A stretch of 50,845 bases of DNA from an uncultured Bacilli bacterium (GCA_910587745.1 CAJUNE010000006.1:1-50845), one strand, 5' to 3'. Counted from the first letter of the stretch, positions 1-9,834 are shown. Program-made: numbers and translations. Notes: generated by a model from the letters alone, not told the origin.

Positions 1-1148
1 TAGAACAAGAAGATGGAAGTTATCAAGAGGTAGAAGAAATACCTCAAAGTGGATACATTTTAGATGTAGAAAAAAGCGTTTGTAGTAATGGTGTTAAAAT
101 ATCTAATATAGATGATGTTATTACTTTAAATAATTTAACAAAAAGTGGAACAAGTTGTCATTTATATTTTAATCATATAGCTACCAAAAATATACAAACT
201 GCTTTAGGAACTTTGCGAGTTAATACTTACTCTCCGAGTTCTTTTAGTAATACATCTTATACTAATGATGGTCTTTATGAAACAGAAGACGAAATGGGTA
301 AAAGTTATTATTATCGAGGTGCAGTAACAAATAATTATTTGAAATTTGCTGACAAATGGTGGAGAATAGTTAGAATTAATGGTGATGGAACGATAAGAAT
401 TATATACAACGGAACAAATGCTAAAGATAGTATAATTAAAAAGTCTCCTTTTAATTTAAAGAATTATAATAATGCTTATGTTGGATTAATGTATGGAGAT
501 TCTGAAGCTAACTCATATTCGGAGGCGCATTCAAATACAAACAAATCTACTATATTAACTGAATTAGAAACTTGGTATGAGACTAATTTAATGAATTACG
601 CTGATAAAATAGATGGCAATGCTGGCTTTTGTGGTGATAGAAGCGTAAATACTGGTAGTTCAGCTTGGGCTCCTTGGGATACAAAGAAAGGGTATGGAAA
701 GAATGCTACTGCGTATGGTATTTTTAATAGAACTAGAAGTACTTCTGATATCTATTGGAACTTAATACAAACACCAACTTTAAAGTGCAAGAATAATAAT
801 GATTGGTATACAACTTCTCAATCTTTAAATGGAAATAAATCTTTAACTTATCCTATTGGGTTGATATCTGCTGATGAAGTAATATTTGCTGGAGGAATGG
901 GGGGTAGGAATAATGCTAGATATTATTTGTGTAATGAAGAGAATTATTGGACTATGACACCTTACATATCTACTCTTTCTGTTGATGGTTCTGCTATTGT
1001 TCTTCGCGTTGGAATTGATGGTGATTTGGATTATAATTTTGGATATGTATCTAATTCGTCATTTGGCATTCGTCCAGTAATAAATTTAAAGGCAGACGTT
1101 ACAGTAATAGGAAATGGTACAATAGATAATCCTTATATAGTTCAATAA
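1..1148 (+). CDS. Surface protein, DGR-target-like C-terminal domain (5' end missing)
   Basis: The reading frame (third frame of the window) is open from the left edge, so only the C-terminal part of about 380 residues is seen; a TTG at 213 is an internal codon, not a convincing start. The visible N-terminal stretch (SGYILDVEKSVCSNG) looks like a short cell-wall-protein repeat. From about base 280 it matches the second half of the protein at 30907-32382: YYYRGAVTNNY, WWRIVRINGDG, a DEVIFAGG block, NYWTMTP, and RPVINL near the end. The segment between NYWTMTP and RPVINL is unlike that of the paralogue and is rich in codons ending in T or C, but is only about 34% GC. Such NYW...RPV ends resemble the C-type-lectin-like variable domains of diversity-generating retroelement targets. 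Probably extracellular; ligand unknown. Confidence 0.7.
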   Translation, partial: EQEDGSYQEVEEIPQSGYILDVEKSVCSNGVKISNIDDVITLNNLTKSGTSCHLYFNHIATKNIQTALGTLRVNTYSPSSFSNTSYTNDGLYETEDEMGKSYYYRGAVTNNYLKFADKWWRIVRINGDGTIRIIYNGTNAKDSIIKKSPFNLKNYNNAYVGLMYGDSEANSYSEAHSNTNKSTILTELETWYETNLMNYADKIDGNAGFCGDRSVNTGSSAWAPWDTKKGYGKNATAYGIFNRTRSTSDIYWNLIQTPTLKCKNNNDWYTTSQSLNGNKSLTYPIGLISADEVIFAGGMGGRNNARYYLCNEENYWTMTPYISTLSVDGSAIVLRVGIDGDLDYNFGYVSNSSFGIRPVINLKADVTVIGNGTIDNPYIVQ

Positions 1149-1158
1149 CTATAATATT

Positions 1159-1190
1159 AAGAAGTTGAAAAAAGCTTCTTTTTCTTTTAT
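1159..1190 (+). terminator. Rho-independent terminator after the surface gene
   Basis: AAGAAG (1159-1164) pairs with CTTCTT (1175-1180), followed by a T-rich tail. It separates the surface gene from the ybxB-rpoBC cluster. Confidence 0.7.
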
Positions 1191-1195
1191 TTTAC

Positions 1196-1223
1196 TTGAC
1201 TAATTTGGTATTTTTGATATACT
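1196..1223 (+). promoter_or_regulatory. Sigma-A promoter of the ybxB homologue
   Basis: TTGACT (1196-1201), 16-base spacer, TATACT (1218-1223), directly behind the preceding terminator. Confidence 0.65.
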
Positions 1224-1254
1224 AGAAGTAACTTTAAAAAAGGGTGCGAGCTAT

Positions 1255-1851
1255 TTGAATCAATACTTTACTAATAATGATAATATAAGAAGCGAAAGAA
1301 GAGTCATAAAATATAACTATGATTCTATTTCGCTTTCTTTTATTAGTGATAATGGAGTGTTTTCAAAAGATAAAATTGATTATGGTAGTAGGTTACTTGT
1401 AGATACATATTTAAAATATAATAAGGATAAAAGTATTTCTAATTTTTTAGATGTTGGATGTGGGTATGGTTTTATTAGTATATTATTATCTAAAATATTA
1501 AATGTTAAAGGTATGGGAATTGATGTTAACAGAAGAGCACTTAAACTTGCAGACGAAAATGCAAAATTAAATAAAGTAAATGTTGATTTTATTGAAAGTG
1601 ATTGTTATAAAAATGTTAGTGGGGTTTACGATTTGATAATTAGTAATCCTCCGATTAGAGCTGGTAAAAGCGTTGTACTTGAGATTATCCGAGGTGCTAG
1701 TGATTATATGAGTGATACTAGTGAACTCTGGTTTGTTATAAGAAAAGATCAAGGGGCTAAAAGTGTTATAAATGAGATTAGTTCTCTTTATAAAATAGAT
1801 ATAGTAGAAAAAAGCAAAGGTTTTTTTATAATTGTTGCTAAAAAGCATTGA
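1255..1851 (+). CDS. ybxB: RsmC/YbxB-like class I SAM-dependent methyltransferase
   Basis: 198 residues from a TTG start at 1255, with an AAAGGG-type ribosome site about 10 bases upstream; the length agrees with Bacillus YbxB. The SAM-binding motif I is DVGCGYGF (about residues 63-70). The catalytic motif SNPPIRAGK (about 130-138) is the NPPI-R-GK form typical of the RsmC family, which methylates guanine N2 in 16S rRNA. The exact target of the YbxB branch is not established by the sequence. In Bacillus ybxB lies directly upstream of rpoB, and the same order is seen here. The rplJ-rplL genes that usually precede it are absent, replaced by a surface-protein gene. It has its own promoter. Confidence 0.82.
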   Translation: MNQYFTNNDNIRSERRVIKYNYDSISLSFISDNGVFSKDKIDYGSRLLVDTYLKYNKDKSISNFLDVGCGYGFISILLSKILNVKGMGIDVNRRALKLADENAKLNKVNVDFIESDCYKNVSGVYDLIISNPPIRAGKSVVLEIIRGASDYMSDTSELWFVIRKDQGAKSVINEISSLYKIDIVEKSKGFFIIVAKKH

Positions 1852-1876
1852 CATGATAGTTTTTTGCTGCTACAAT
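1848..1876 (+). promoter_or_regulatory. Strong sigma-A promoter for rpoBC
   Basis: TTGACA (1848-1853), exactly 17 bases, TACAAT (1871-1876). The -35 box overlaps the ybxB stop codon. The RNA leader before rpoB would be about 65 bases. Confidence 0.8.
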
Positions 1877-1946
1877 TTTAAATTGGTGACGTATTTGTTT
1901 TTTTCTAGAAATTAAGCACTAAAAATTTAGATATTGGGGTGAAATC

Positions 1947-4900
1947 GTGGCTTATAAAGTTGAAAAATTTGGAGACCATAGAGAGAGAAGAACTTTCTCT
2001 ACGAGTCGTAACACTATGGAGTTGCAAGATTTACTTGAGATTCAAAAAAAATCATATCAGGAGTTTTTAGAAACTGGTATCAAAGAAGTATTTGATGATT
2101 TGTTTCCAGTAGAGTCATTTACTGGTAATATTTCACTAGAATTTGGTGAATATTCTTTTGATACGCCTAGATATTCGATTAAAGAAGCTAAGGAACGTAT
2201 GGTAAACTATGCAGCGCCATTAAAGGTTCAAGCAAGAGTATTTATTCACGAAACTGGTGAAGTTAAAGAACAAGAAATATTCCTTGGTGATATGCCTTTA
2301 ATGACTGATTCTGGAACATTTATTATTAATGGAGCAGAACGTGTTATTGTATCACAATTAGTACGTAGTCCATCTATTTATTTTAAACGTGAAATAGATA
2401 AAAATGGACGTAGAATTATTTCTGGTGAAGTAATTCCTAATAAAGGTACATGGTTAGAGTATGAGCTTGATGCTCGTAATATTATGTATGTTAGAATTGA
2501 TAGAACAAGAAAAGTTCCTGTTACTACTTTCTTACGTGCTTTAGGTCTTTCTAATGATGAAGATATTACTTCAGTATTTGGAGAGAATGATTATTTAACT
2601 AATACTATTGAAAAAGATAGTACAAGAAATACTGATGAAGCTTTAATTGAAATTTATGAAAAGCTTAGACCTGGTGAACCTGCTACTTTAGATAGTAGTA
2701 AGAACCAATTAGTAACTAGATTCTTTGATAGATTCCGTTATGATTTAGCTAAAGTTGGACGTTATAAATTTAATAAAAAATTAAATGTTGTTGATCGTTT
2801 ACTTGGTTGTACTTTAGCAGAAGATATTAAAGATGGTAAAACTGTTGTAGCTAGTAAAGGCACAGTAGTTACTAAAGAAATATTAGAAACTTTAAAACCA
2901 ATATTTGCTAATGGTTATAATTTAAAGAAAACTATTACAAATGAAGAACTTGATGAATATAATATGATTCAAGAAGTACTTGTATATGGTAAAGAAAATC
3001 CAGAACAAGTTGTTAAAATTATTGGTAATGATCCATCTACAGATGTTAGACGTCTTACTATTCCAGATATTTATGCTTCAATATCTTATTATTTAAATTT
3101 ACATGATAATATCGGAAATACTGATGAAATTGATAACTTAGGTAATAGACGTGTTCGCCAAGTTGGAGAATTAATTCAAAATATATTTAGAACTGGTATG
3201 TCTCGTATGGAAAGAGTTATTCGTGAGAGAATGACTACTCAAGAGTTAGATTCAGTTACGCCTAAAACATTAATTAATATTAGACCTGTAACAGCAGCGT
3301 TAAAAGAATTCTTTGGTAGTTCACAATTATCAAAATTCATGGATCAAATTAATCCGATTGCAGAACTTACAGATAAAAGACGTTTATCTTCTTTAGGACC
3401 TGGAGGTTTATCAAGAGATAGAGCTGGTATGGATGTTCGTGACGTTAATGCTTCACACTATGGTCGTATTTGTCCTATTGAATCACCAGAAGGTCAAAAT
3501 ATCGGTCTTATTACATCTTTAGCTGGTTATGCTAAAATTAATGAATATGGATTTATTATGACTCCTTATCGTAAAGTAGTAGATGGGGTTGTAACTGATG
3601 AAATAGTTTATATGACTGCTGATGAAGAACATGATTATTATATTAGTCAAGCTACTGTTGATTTAGATAAAAATAATAAAATTGTTAATGATGAAATTTT
3701 ATGTCGTTTAAATGGCGATAACGTTATGGCTAAAAGAGAAGTAGTTAATTTTGTTGACGTAGCTCCTAGTCAAATCGTTTCAATTACAACAAGCTGTATT
3801 CCTTTCCTTGAATATAGTGATGCCAATCGTACACTAATGGGTTCAAACATGCAACGTCAAGCAGTACCTCTTATTACTAGTGAATCGCCAATAGTTGGTA
3901 CAGGTGTAGAACATATTGCAGCTAGAGATTCTGGGTCAACTGTTGTTTGTAAAGCTGATGGTGTAGTTGAATATGCAGATGGTAAGAAAATTATTGTTAA
4001 AAATGCTAAGGGTAAAGATACTTATTATTTAGCAGATTTTGAAAGAACAAATGCTTCAACAGCTTTAAACCATCATCCTTTAGTTAAGAAAGGTGAAAAA
4101 GTACATCGCGGGGAAGTAATCGCAGATGGACCATCTACGGAATCAGGAGAACTTGCTTTAGGTAAAAATATGACAGTAGCTTTCATGACATTTAATGGTT
4201 ATAACTATGAAGATGCTGTAATATTAAATGAAAACTTAGTTAAAGATGATGTTTATACAAGTTTACATATTGATCACTATGATATAGATTGTCGTGATAC
4301 AAAACTTGGACCTGAAGAAATTACAAGAGATATTCCAAATGTCGGAGAAGAAGCTCGTAAAAACTTAGATTCTAATGGTATTGTTAGAATTGGTACAGAA
4401 GTTAAAGAAGGCGACATCCTAGTTGGTAAAGTTACACCTAAAGGTATGCAAGAACTTACTAGTGAAGAAAAATTATTACATGCAATATTTGGTGAGAAAA
4501 CTCGTGAAGTTAGAGATACTTCTCTTAGAGTAGAACATGGTGCTGCTGGTATAGTTCATGATGTTAAAATTTATACAAAAGAAAATAGTGATGAACTTCC
4601 TGCGGGAGTATCAAAAATAATTCGTGTTTATATTATTCAAAAACGTAAGATTCAAGTTGGAGATAAAATGTCTGGACGTTATGGTAATAAAGGTGTTATT
4701 TCACTTGTTTTACCAGAAGAAGATATGCCATATTTACCAAATGGTAAACCAGTAGATGTTATGCTTAATCCACTTGGTGTTCCATCTCGTATGAACATCG
4801 GACAAATCTTAGAGTTACACTTAGGTATGGCTGGAAAACTTCAAGGTGTTAAATATGCGACTCCAGTATTTGATAGTGCGACTTGGGAAGATATTCAAGA

Positions 4901-5591
4901 AGAAATGGCTTCAGCTGGTATGGAACCTGATGGTAAAACAGTATTATATAATGGACGTACTGGAGAGGCTTTTGATCATAGAGTATCAGTTGGTGTTATG
5001 TATATGTTAAAACTACATCACATGGTTGATGATAAGTTACATGCTCGTGCAACTGGACCTTATAGTTTAGTTACACAACAACCTTTAGGTGGTAAAGCAC
5101 AATTTGGTGGACAACGTTTTGGTGAAATGGAAGTTTGGGCATTATATGCTTATGGTGCTGCTCATGTATTACAAGAAATTTTAACAGTTAAAGCTGACGA
5201 TATTATTGGACGTGTAAAAGTTTATGAAGCATTAGTTAAAGGTAAAACTGTTAACCAAGCTGGTGTTCCAGAATCATTTAGAGTATTAATTAAAGAATTC
5301 CAAGCTTTAGGCCTTGATATGCAAATTATTGATAATGAAGATAATACACATGAATTTAAAGAGCTTGAAGAGGAAGAAGAACAAGAAGAAATTTTAGATA
5401 TTAAAGAAATAGATGCCGAAGCAAGTATTCGTGATGGAGAAATTGAAACAAAAGAAGCTTCAGAAGATATGCCTCTTGAAGATTATGAAGAAGAAGAGGA
5501 TGAAGATTTTGAGGATGATGAAGAGATAGAACCAGACGAAGATGAACTTGCTAGTTTGGAAAGCGATGAAGATAATGGGGAAGAGGTGTAA
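1947..5591 (+). CDS. rpoB: DNA-directed RNA polymerase beta subunit
   Basis: Beta subunit of the core RNA polymerase, forming with beta' the catalytic cleft. 1214 residues from GTG 1947, behind a GGGGTG ribosome site. The rifampicin pocket runs from GSSQLSKFMDQ (about residue 457) to SPEGQNIGLI. The C-terminal GEMEVWALYAYGAAHVLQE block lies near residue 1057. Unusual points: the position equivalent to E. coli H526 is Asp (D476, in LTDKRRLSSLG), and roughly the last 77 residues form a very acidic tail absent from most homologues (more than half Asp/Glu). The stop is three bases before rpoC, so the two are co-transcribed and probably translationally coupled. Confidence 0.98.
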   Translation: MAYKVEKFGDHRERRTFSTSRNTMELQDLLEIQKKSYQEFLETGIKEVFDDLFPVESFTGNISLEFGEYSFDTPRYSIKEAKERMVNYAAPLKVQARVFIHETGEVKEQEIFLGDMPLMTDSGTFIINGAERVIVSQLVRSPSIYFKREIDKNGRRIISGEVIPNKGTWLEYELDARNIMYVRIDRTRKVPVTTFLRALGLSNDEDITSVFGENDYLTNTIEKDSTRNTDEALIEIYEKLRPGEPATLDSSKNQLVTRFFDRFRYDLAKVGRYKFNKKLNVVDRLLGCTLAEDIKDGKTVVASKGTVVTKEILETLKPIFANGYNLKKTITNEELDEYNMIQEVLVYGKENPEQVVKIIGNDPSTDVRRLTIPDIYASISYYLNLHDNIGNTDEIDNLGNRRVRQVGELIQNIFRTGMSRMERVIRERMTTQELDSVTPKTLINIRPVTAALKEFFGSSQLSKFMDQINPIAELTDKRRLSSLGPGGLSRDRAGMDVRDVNASHYGRICPIESPEGQNIGLITSLAGYAKINEYGFIMTPYRKVVDGVVTDEIVYMTADEEHDYYISQATVDLDKNNKIVNDEILCRLNGDNVMAKREVVNFVDVAPSQIVSITTSCIPFLEYSDANRTLMGSNMQRQAVPLITSESPIVGTGVEHIAARDSGSTVVCKADGVVEYADGKKIIVKNAKGKDTYYLADFERTNASTALNHHPLVKKGEKVHRGEVIADGPSTESGELALGKNMTVAFMTFNGYNYEDAVILNENLVKDDVYTSLHIDHYDIDCRDTKLGPEEITRDIPNVGEEARKNLDSNGIVRIGTEVKEGDILVGKVTPKGMQELTSEEKLLHAIFGEKTREVRDTSLRVEHGAAGIVHDVKIYTKENSDELPAGVSKIIRVYIIQKRKIQVGDKMSGRYGNKGVISLVLPEEDMPYLPNGKPVDVMLNPLGVPSRMNIGQILELHLGMAGKLQGVKYATPVFDSATWEDIQEEMASAGMEPDGKTVLYNGRTGEAFDHRVSVGVMYMLKLHHMVDDKLHARATGPYSLVTQQPLGGKAQFGGQRFGEMEVWALYAYGAAHVLQEILTVKADDIIGRVKVYEALVKGKTVNQAGVPESFRVLIKEFQALGLDMQIIDNEDNTHEFKELEEEEEQEEILDIKEIDAEASIRDGEIETKEASEDMPLEDYEEEEDEDFEDDEEIEPDEDELASLESDEDNGEEV

Positions 5592-5593
5592 CA

Positions 5594-8500
5594 GTGATAG
5601 ATGTTAATAATTTTAAAGGTATTAAAATAGGAATTGCCTCTCCAGAAAAGATACGTTCTTGGTCTTATGGAGAAGTTGAAAAACCAGAGACTATTAATTA
5701 TCGTACATTAAAACCAGAACGTGGTGGATTATATTGTGAAAAAATATTTGGACCAACTAAGGATTATGAATGTTCTTGTGGTAAATATAAGAGACTTCGT
5801 TATAAAAATGTAGTATGCGATAGATGTGGTGTTGAAGTAACTAAATCACGTGTTCGTCGTGAGAGAATGGGGCACATTGAACTTGCTGCTCCTTGCTCTC
5901 ATATTTGGTTCTTTAAAGGTGTTCCTTCTAAAATGGGTCTTGTACTTGATATGAGTCCTAGAGATTTAGAAGAAGTACTATACTTTGTTAGTTATGTTGT
6001 TATTGAACCAGGAAATGCACCTTTAGAAAGAAAACAAACTTTATCAGATAAAGAATATCGTGCTTATCAAGAAAAGTACGGTGATACTTTTAAAGTTGGT
6101 ATGGGTGCAGAAGCTATTAAAGAACTTCTTGCAAGTGTGGATATTGATAAAGAAGTTGATGATTTACGTAAAGAACTTGAAACGGCAACTGGACAAAAGC
6201 GTATTCGTCTTGTTAAAAGACTTGATTGTTTAGTAGCTTTCCAAGAATCTGGAAATAGACCAGAATGGATGGTACTTGATGTACTTCCAGTTCTTCCTCC
6301 AGAACTTCGTCCAATGATTCAACTTGATGGTGGTAGATTTGCTACTAGTGACTTAAATGATTTATATCGTCGTATTATTAATCGTAATAATCGTTTAAGA
6401 AAATTATTGGAACTTGGAGCTCCTACTATTATCGTTCAAAATGAAAAACGTATGCTTCAAGAAGCTGTGGATTCATTATTTGATAATGGAAGACGTGGTA
6501 GAAGTATTACAGCAGCTGGTAATAGACCTCTTAAATCTTTATCTAGTATGTTAAAGGGTAAACAAGGTCGTTTCCGTCAAAACTTACTTGGTAAACGTGT
6601 TGATTATTCAGGTCGTTCAGTTATCGTTGTTGGACCAAATCTTAAAATGTATCAATGTGGTATACCTAAAGAAATGGCTATTGAATTATTTAAACCACAT
6701 GTTATTCATGGATTGGTTGAAAGAGGTTTAGCTCATAATATAAAAGGTGCTAAAAAGTTAATTGACCAAAGAGATGAATGTGTTTGGGATATTGTTGAAG
6801 ATGTTATTACAGAACATCCAGTATTATTAAACCGTGCACCAACTCTTCATAGACTTGGTATTCAAGCATTTGAACCAAAACTTGTTGGGGGAAAAGCTAT
6901 TAGATTACACCCCCTTGTTTGTACAGGATTTAATGCTGACTTCGATGGTGACCAAATGGCCGTTCATATACCACTTTCAGAAGAAGCTAAAGCAGAAGCT
7001 AGAATATTAATGTTATCTGCTAGCAATATCTTAAATCCAAAAGATGGTAAACCAATCGTTACTCCTTCTCAAGATATGGTTTTAGGTAATTGTTACTTAA
7101 CTATTGAAAAGAATGGTGAAGAAAACGAAGGTAAAGTATATAAAAATAGTAATGAAGCTTTAATGGCTTATGAGAGAAGAGAAATTACTCTTCATACAAG
7201 AATTGCTATTCCAGTTAAATCATTTAAATATAAATTATTTACAGAAGAACAACAAGATAAATATTTAGTTACAACTGTTGGAAAATTAATCTTTAATGAA
7301 ATATTACCTGATTCATTCCCTTATGTAAATGAAGGAACTAAAGATAATATTGAAGGTATTACACCTAATAAGTATTTTATTCCAATGGGTGAAGATATTC
7401 CGAAGTTTATTAGTGAATTAGAACTTCAAAAACCTTTTGTTAAAAAAACTTTAGAATGGTTAATCGCTCAAGTATTTAAAAGGTATAAAACAACTGAGAC
7501 TTCTATTATGCTTGATAAATTGAAAGATTTAGGTTTTAAATATTCTACTGTTGCAGGTATCACTGTATCTATTAGTGATGTTGTAAGAAGTAAAAAGAAA
7601 CCTGAAATTATTCAAAAAGCTAAAGAAAGAGTTGAAAAAGTTAATAAACAATTTAAACGTGGTTTAATAACTGATGAAGAACGTTATAATAGTGTAATTG
7701 GTATTTGGACAGAAGCTAATGACGAAGTAAAAAAAGAGTTACAAGAAATATCTGCGGGAGATTTTGATAATCCAATATTTATGATGATGAACTCTAGTGC
7801 TCGTGGTTCGATTTCAAACTTTACACAACTTGCTGGTATGCGTGGGCTTATGGCTAAACCAGATGGTTCAACAGTTGAAATTCCAATCACTTCATGTTTT
7901 ATTGAAGGACTAGATGTATCAGAATTCTTCTTATCAACTCATGGCTCTAGAAAAGGTTCTGCCGATACAGCTTTACGTACAGCCGATTCAGGTTACTTAA
8001 CTCGTCGTTTAGTTGATGTTGCTCAAGATATAATTGTTAAAGAATTTGATTGTGGAACTATAACTGGTGTTGAAGTTTATGATTTATTAAATGATAAAGA
8101 TGGTGCAGTTATTGAATCTTTACAAGAGCGTATTTTAGGTAGATATACTGCTAAAAAAGTGTTAGACCCTAATACAAAAGAAGTAATCGTTGATAAAGAT
8201 GAAATGATCAATGAAAATATTGCAGCTAAAATTGTTAAAGCTGGAGTTAAGAAAGTAGAAATTAGAAGTGTTCTAACTTGTAAAACTAAAAATGGTGTAT
8301 GTCAAAAATGTTATGGACGTAACCTTGCTACTGGTAACTTAGTTGAAACAGGAGAAGCTGTTGGTATTATGGCAGCCCAATCAATTGGTGAACCAGGTAC
8401 TCAGCTTACAATGCGTACATTCCATACTGGTGGTGTTGCTGGTGGAGACGATATTACTCAAGGTCTTCCTCGTGTTGAAGAATTATTTGAAGCACGTACT

Positions 8501-9349
8501 CCTAAATTTAAAGCAACAGTATCAGAGATTAATGGTAAAGTAATTCATATCGAAGACCAAGGTGGTAAACATAAAGTTGTGGTAGAAAATGAAGCGGGTG
8601 TTCGTGAACATATCACTAATTACAATACTAAATTACGTGTTGAAGAAGGAGATATGGTTGTTGCAGGACAAAAGCTTACTGAAGGTTCTATTGCACCAAA
8701 AGAATTACTTGCAGTTACTGATCCTCTTACAGCAGAAGAATATATCTTAAAAGAAATTCAAGCAGTTTATAAATTACAAGGTGTTGATATTAATGATAAA
8801 CACGTTGAAATTATTGTTAAACGTATGATTAATAAAGTTAGAATTGTTGATGCTGGAGATACAGAATTTGTAGAAGGTTTATCTGTTTCATTACATGACT
8901 TTACAGAAGGTAATAAACCAGTAATTCTTCGTGGTGGCGTACCAGCGACTGGTAGACCAATTATGCTTGGTATTACTAAATCTTCTTTAGAGACAGATAG
9001 TTACTTATCAGCTGCTTCATTCCAAGAAACTACAAGAGTTTTAACAGATGCAGCAATTAAAGGTAAAGTAGACTACTTAAGAGGTTTAAAAGAAAATGTT
9101 ATTATTGGTAAACTTATTCCAGCAGGAACAGGTGCTCGTGAATATAGTGATATTGATTTATACCTTGAAAAAGAATTTATGGATGATGATGCCTCTGAAT
9201 TCTTAGAAGATAAATTTTTAGAAGAAGAAGAAATAACAGAAGAAATAGAGAACAATAATGTATTTGATGAAGAAGTAGAAGAAGCTACAGAAAAAGAAGT
9301 TGTTCTTGATGTTTTAGAAGATATTCCAGAAACAGAAGAAAGTGAATAA
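5594..9349 (+). CDS. rpoC: DNA-directed RNA polymerase beta' subunit
   Basis: Beta' subunit of RNA polymerase, 1251 residues from GTG 5594. The N-terminal zinc ribbon is visible (CSCGKYK followed by CDRCGVE). The catalytic Mg-binding loop NADFDGDQM is at residues 447-455. The second zinc site appears as CKTK...CQKCYGR, and the trigger-loop region GEPGTQLTMRTFHTGG is intact. As in rpoB, the protein ends in an acidic tail: about 27 of the last 56 residues are Asp or Glu. A terminator overlaps the stop codon, so the rpoBC transcript probably ends here. No frameshift or insertion was seen. Confidence 0.98.
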   Translation: MIDVNNFKGIKIGIASPEKIRSWSYGEVEKPETINYRTLKPERGGLYCEKIFGPTKDYECSCGKYKRLRYKNVVCDRCGVEVTKSRVRRERMGHIELAAPCSHIWFFKGVPSKMGLVLDMSPRDLEEVLYFVSYVVIEPGNAPLERKQTLSDKEYRAYQEKYGDTFKVGMGAEAIKELLASVDIDKEVDDLRKELETATGQKRIRLVKRLDCLVAFQESGNRPEWMVLDVLPVLPPELRPMIQLDGGRFATSDLNDLYRRIINRNNRLRKLLELGAPTIIVQNEKRMLQEAVDSLFDNGRRGRSITAAGNRPLKSLSSMLKGKQGRFRQNLLGKRVDYSGRSVIVVGPNLKMYQCGIPKEMAIELFKPHVIHGLVERGLAHNIKGAKKLIDQRDECVWDIVEDVITEHPVLLNRAPTLHRLGIQAFEPKLVGGKAIRLHPLVCTGFNADFDGDQMAVHIPLSEEAKAEARILMLSASNILNPKDGKPIVTPSQDMVLGNCYLTIEKNGEENEGKVYKNSNEALMAYERREITLHTRIAIPVKSFKYKLFTEEQQDKYLVTTVGKLIFNEILPDSFPYVNEGTKDNIEGITPNKYFIPMGEDIPKFISELELQKPFVKKTLEWLIAQVFKRYKTTETSIMLDKLKDLGFKYSTVAGITVSISDVVRSKKKPEIIQKAKERVEKVNKQFKRGLITDEERYNSVIGIWTEANDEVKKELQEISAGDFDNPIFMMMNSSARGSISNFTQLAGMRGLMAKPDGSTVEIPITSCFIEGLDVSEFFLSTHGSRKGSADTALRTADSGYLTRRLVDVAQDIIVKEFDCGTITGVEVYDLLNDKDGAVIESLQERILGRYTAKKVLDPNTKEVIVDKDEMINENIAAKIVKAGVKKVEIRSVLTCKTKNGVCQKCYGRNLATGNLVETGEAVGIMAAQSIGEPGTQLTMRTFHTGGVAGGDDITQGLPRVEELFEARTPKFKATVSEINGKVIHIEDQGGKHKVVVENEAGVREHITNYNTKLRVEEGDMVVAGQKLTEGSIAPKELLAVTDPLTAEEYILKEIQAVYKLQGVDINDKHVEIIVKRMINKVRIVDAGDTEFVEGLSVSLHDFTEGNKPVILRGGVPATGRPIMLGITKSSLETDSYLSAASFQETTRVLTDAAIKGKVDYLRGLKENVIIGKLIPAGTGAREYSDIDLYLEKEFMDDDASEFLEDKFLEEEEITEEIENNNVFDEEVEEATEKEVVLDVLEDIPETEESE

Positions 9350-9367
9350 TAGTAGCTTTCTTTTTTA
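9337..9367 (+). terminator. rpoC terminator
   Basis: AGAAAG (9337-9342, inside the rpoC end) pairs with CTTTCT (9356-9361), then a T run. The T run leads directly into an extended -10 element (TG-A-TATTAT, 9373-9381) for the next gene. Confidence 0.65.
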
Positions 9368-9372
9368 TTTTA

Positions 9373-9381
9373 TGATATTAT
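9373..9381 (+). promoter_or_regulatory. Extended -10 promoter
   Basis: TG at 9373-9374, one base, TATTAT at 9376-9381; no good -35 box. It lies immediately behind the rpoC terminator T-tract. Confidence 0.45.
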
Positions 9382-9425
9382 TTAAGTATGAAAAGTAAGT
9401 GTATTTGGATAAGGAGTTGGTGATC

Positions 9426-9803
9426 ATGAAGATTTATCAAGAAGGAATGCTTTGTAAACATTTTAAAGGAAAAGATTTATTAGAGAAAAATATTTATAGA
9501 ATTGTTAAATTAGGTGTTGAAGGAAAAGATATTAATGAAGAAGACATTACTTATTCTGGTGATGGAATTTTAAGTGAAGCTCACGATTTAGTTATTTATG
9601 CGAGTATATTTCAAAATAATAAACTATTTGCTAGAGAATATAGTGATATTAGTTCTTCTTTATCAGAAGAAAAATCTTTAGAATTTGGACAAATTATAAA
9701 AGTCCAACCTTTAACTAGTGAAGAAGTAATGATAATAAATGATCCTTCTTTTGTTGAAGCTAAGCTAAAAGCAGTTGAAGAAAAATTTAATAAATCATTG
9801 TAA
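9426..9803 (+). CDS. DUF1653-like small protein
   Basis: 125 residues from ATG 9426; AAGGAG at 9411-9416 supports this start over an upstream in-frame GTG at 9399. The N-terminal half has the pattern of the DUF1653 family: a G-x(3)-KHFKGKDLL motif (about residues 7-19) followed by a segment on voicing an activity (HDLVIYASIFQNNKLFARE) that aligns with the family's VVYRALYGDGKLWVRP block. The family is small, cytoplasmic and of unknown function. The last 50 residues are mostly helical and charged. Monocistronic: its own extended -10 promoter upstream and a terminator downstream. Confidence 0.6.
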   Translation: MKIYQEGMLCKHFKGKDLLEKNIYRIVKLGVEGKDINEEDITYSGDGILSEAHDLVIYASIFQNNKLFAREYSDISSSLSEEKSLEFGQIIKVQPLTSEEVMIINDPSFVEAKLKAVEEKFNKSL

Positions 9804-9807
9804 GTTA

Positions 9808-9834
9808 AGAGAGTATAGTAGCTTTCTTTTTTAT
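9808..9834 (+). terminator. Terminator with fused downstream promoter
   Basis: AGAGAG (9808-9813) pairs with CTTTCT (9822-9827) including one G-T pair, followed by a T run. The next promoter's TG-T-TATAAT (9839-9847) follows at once. Confidence 0.55.
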
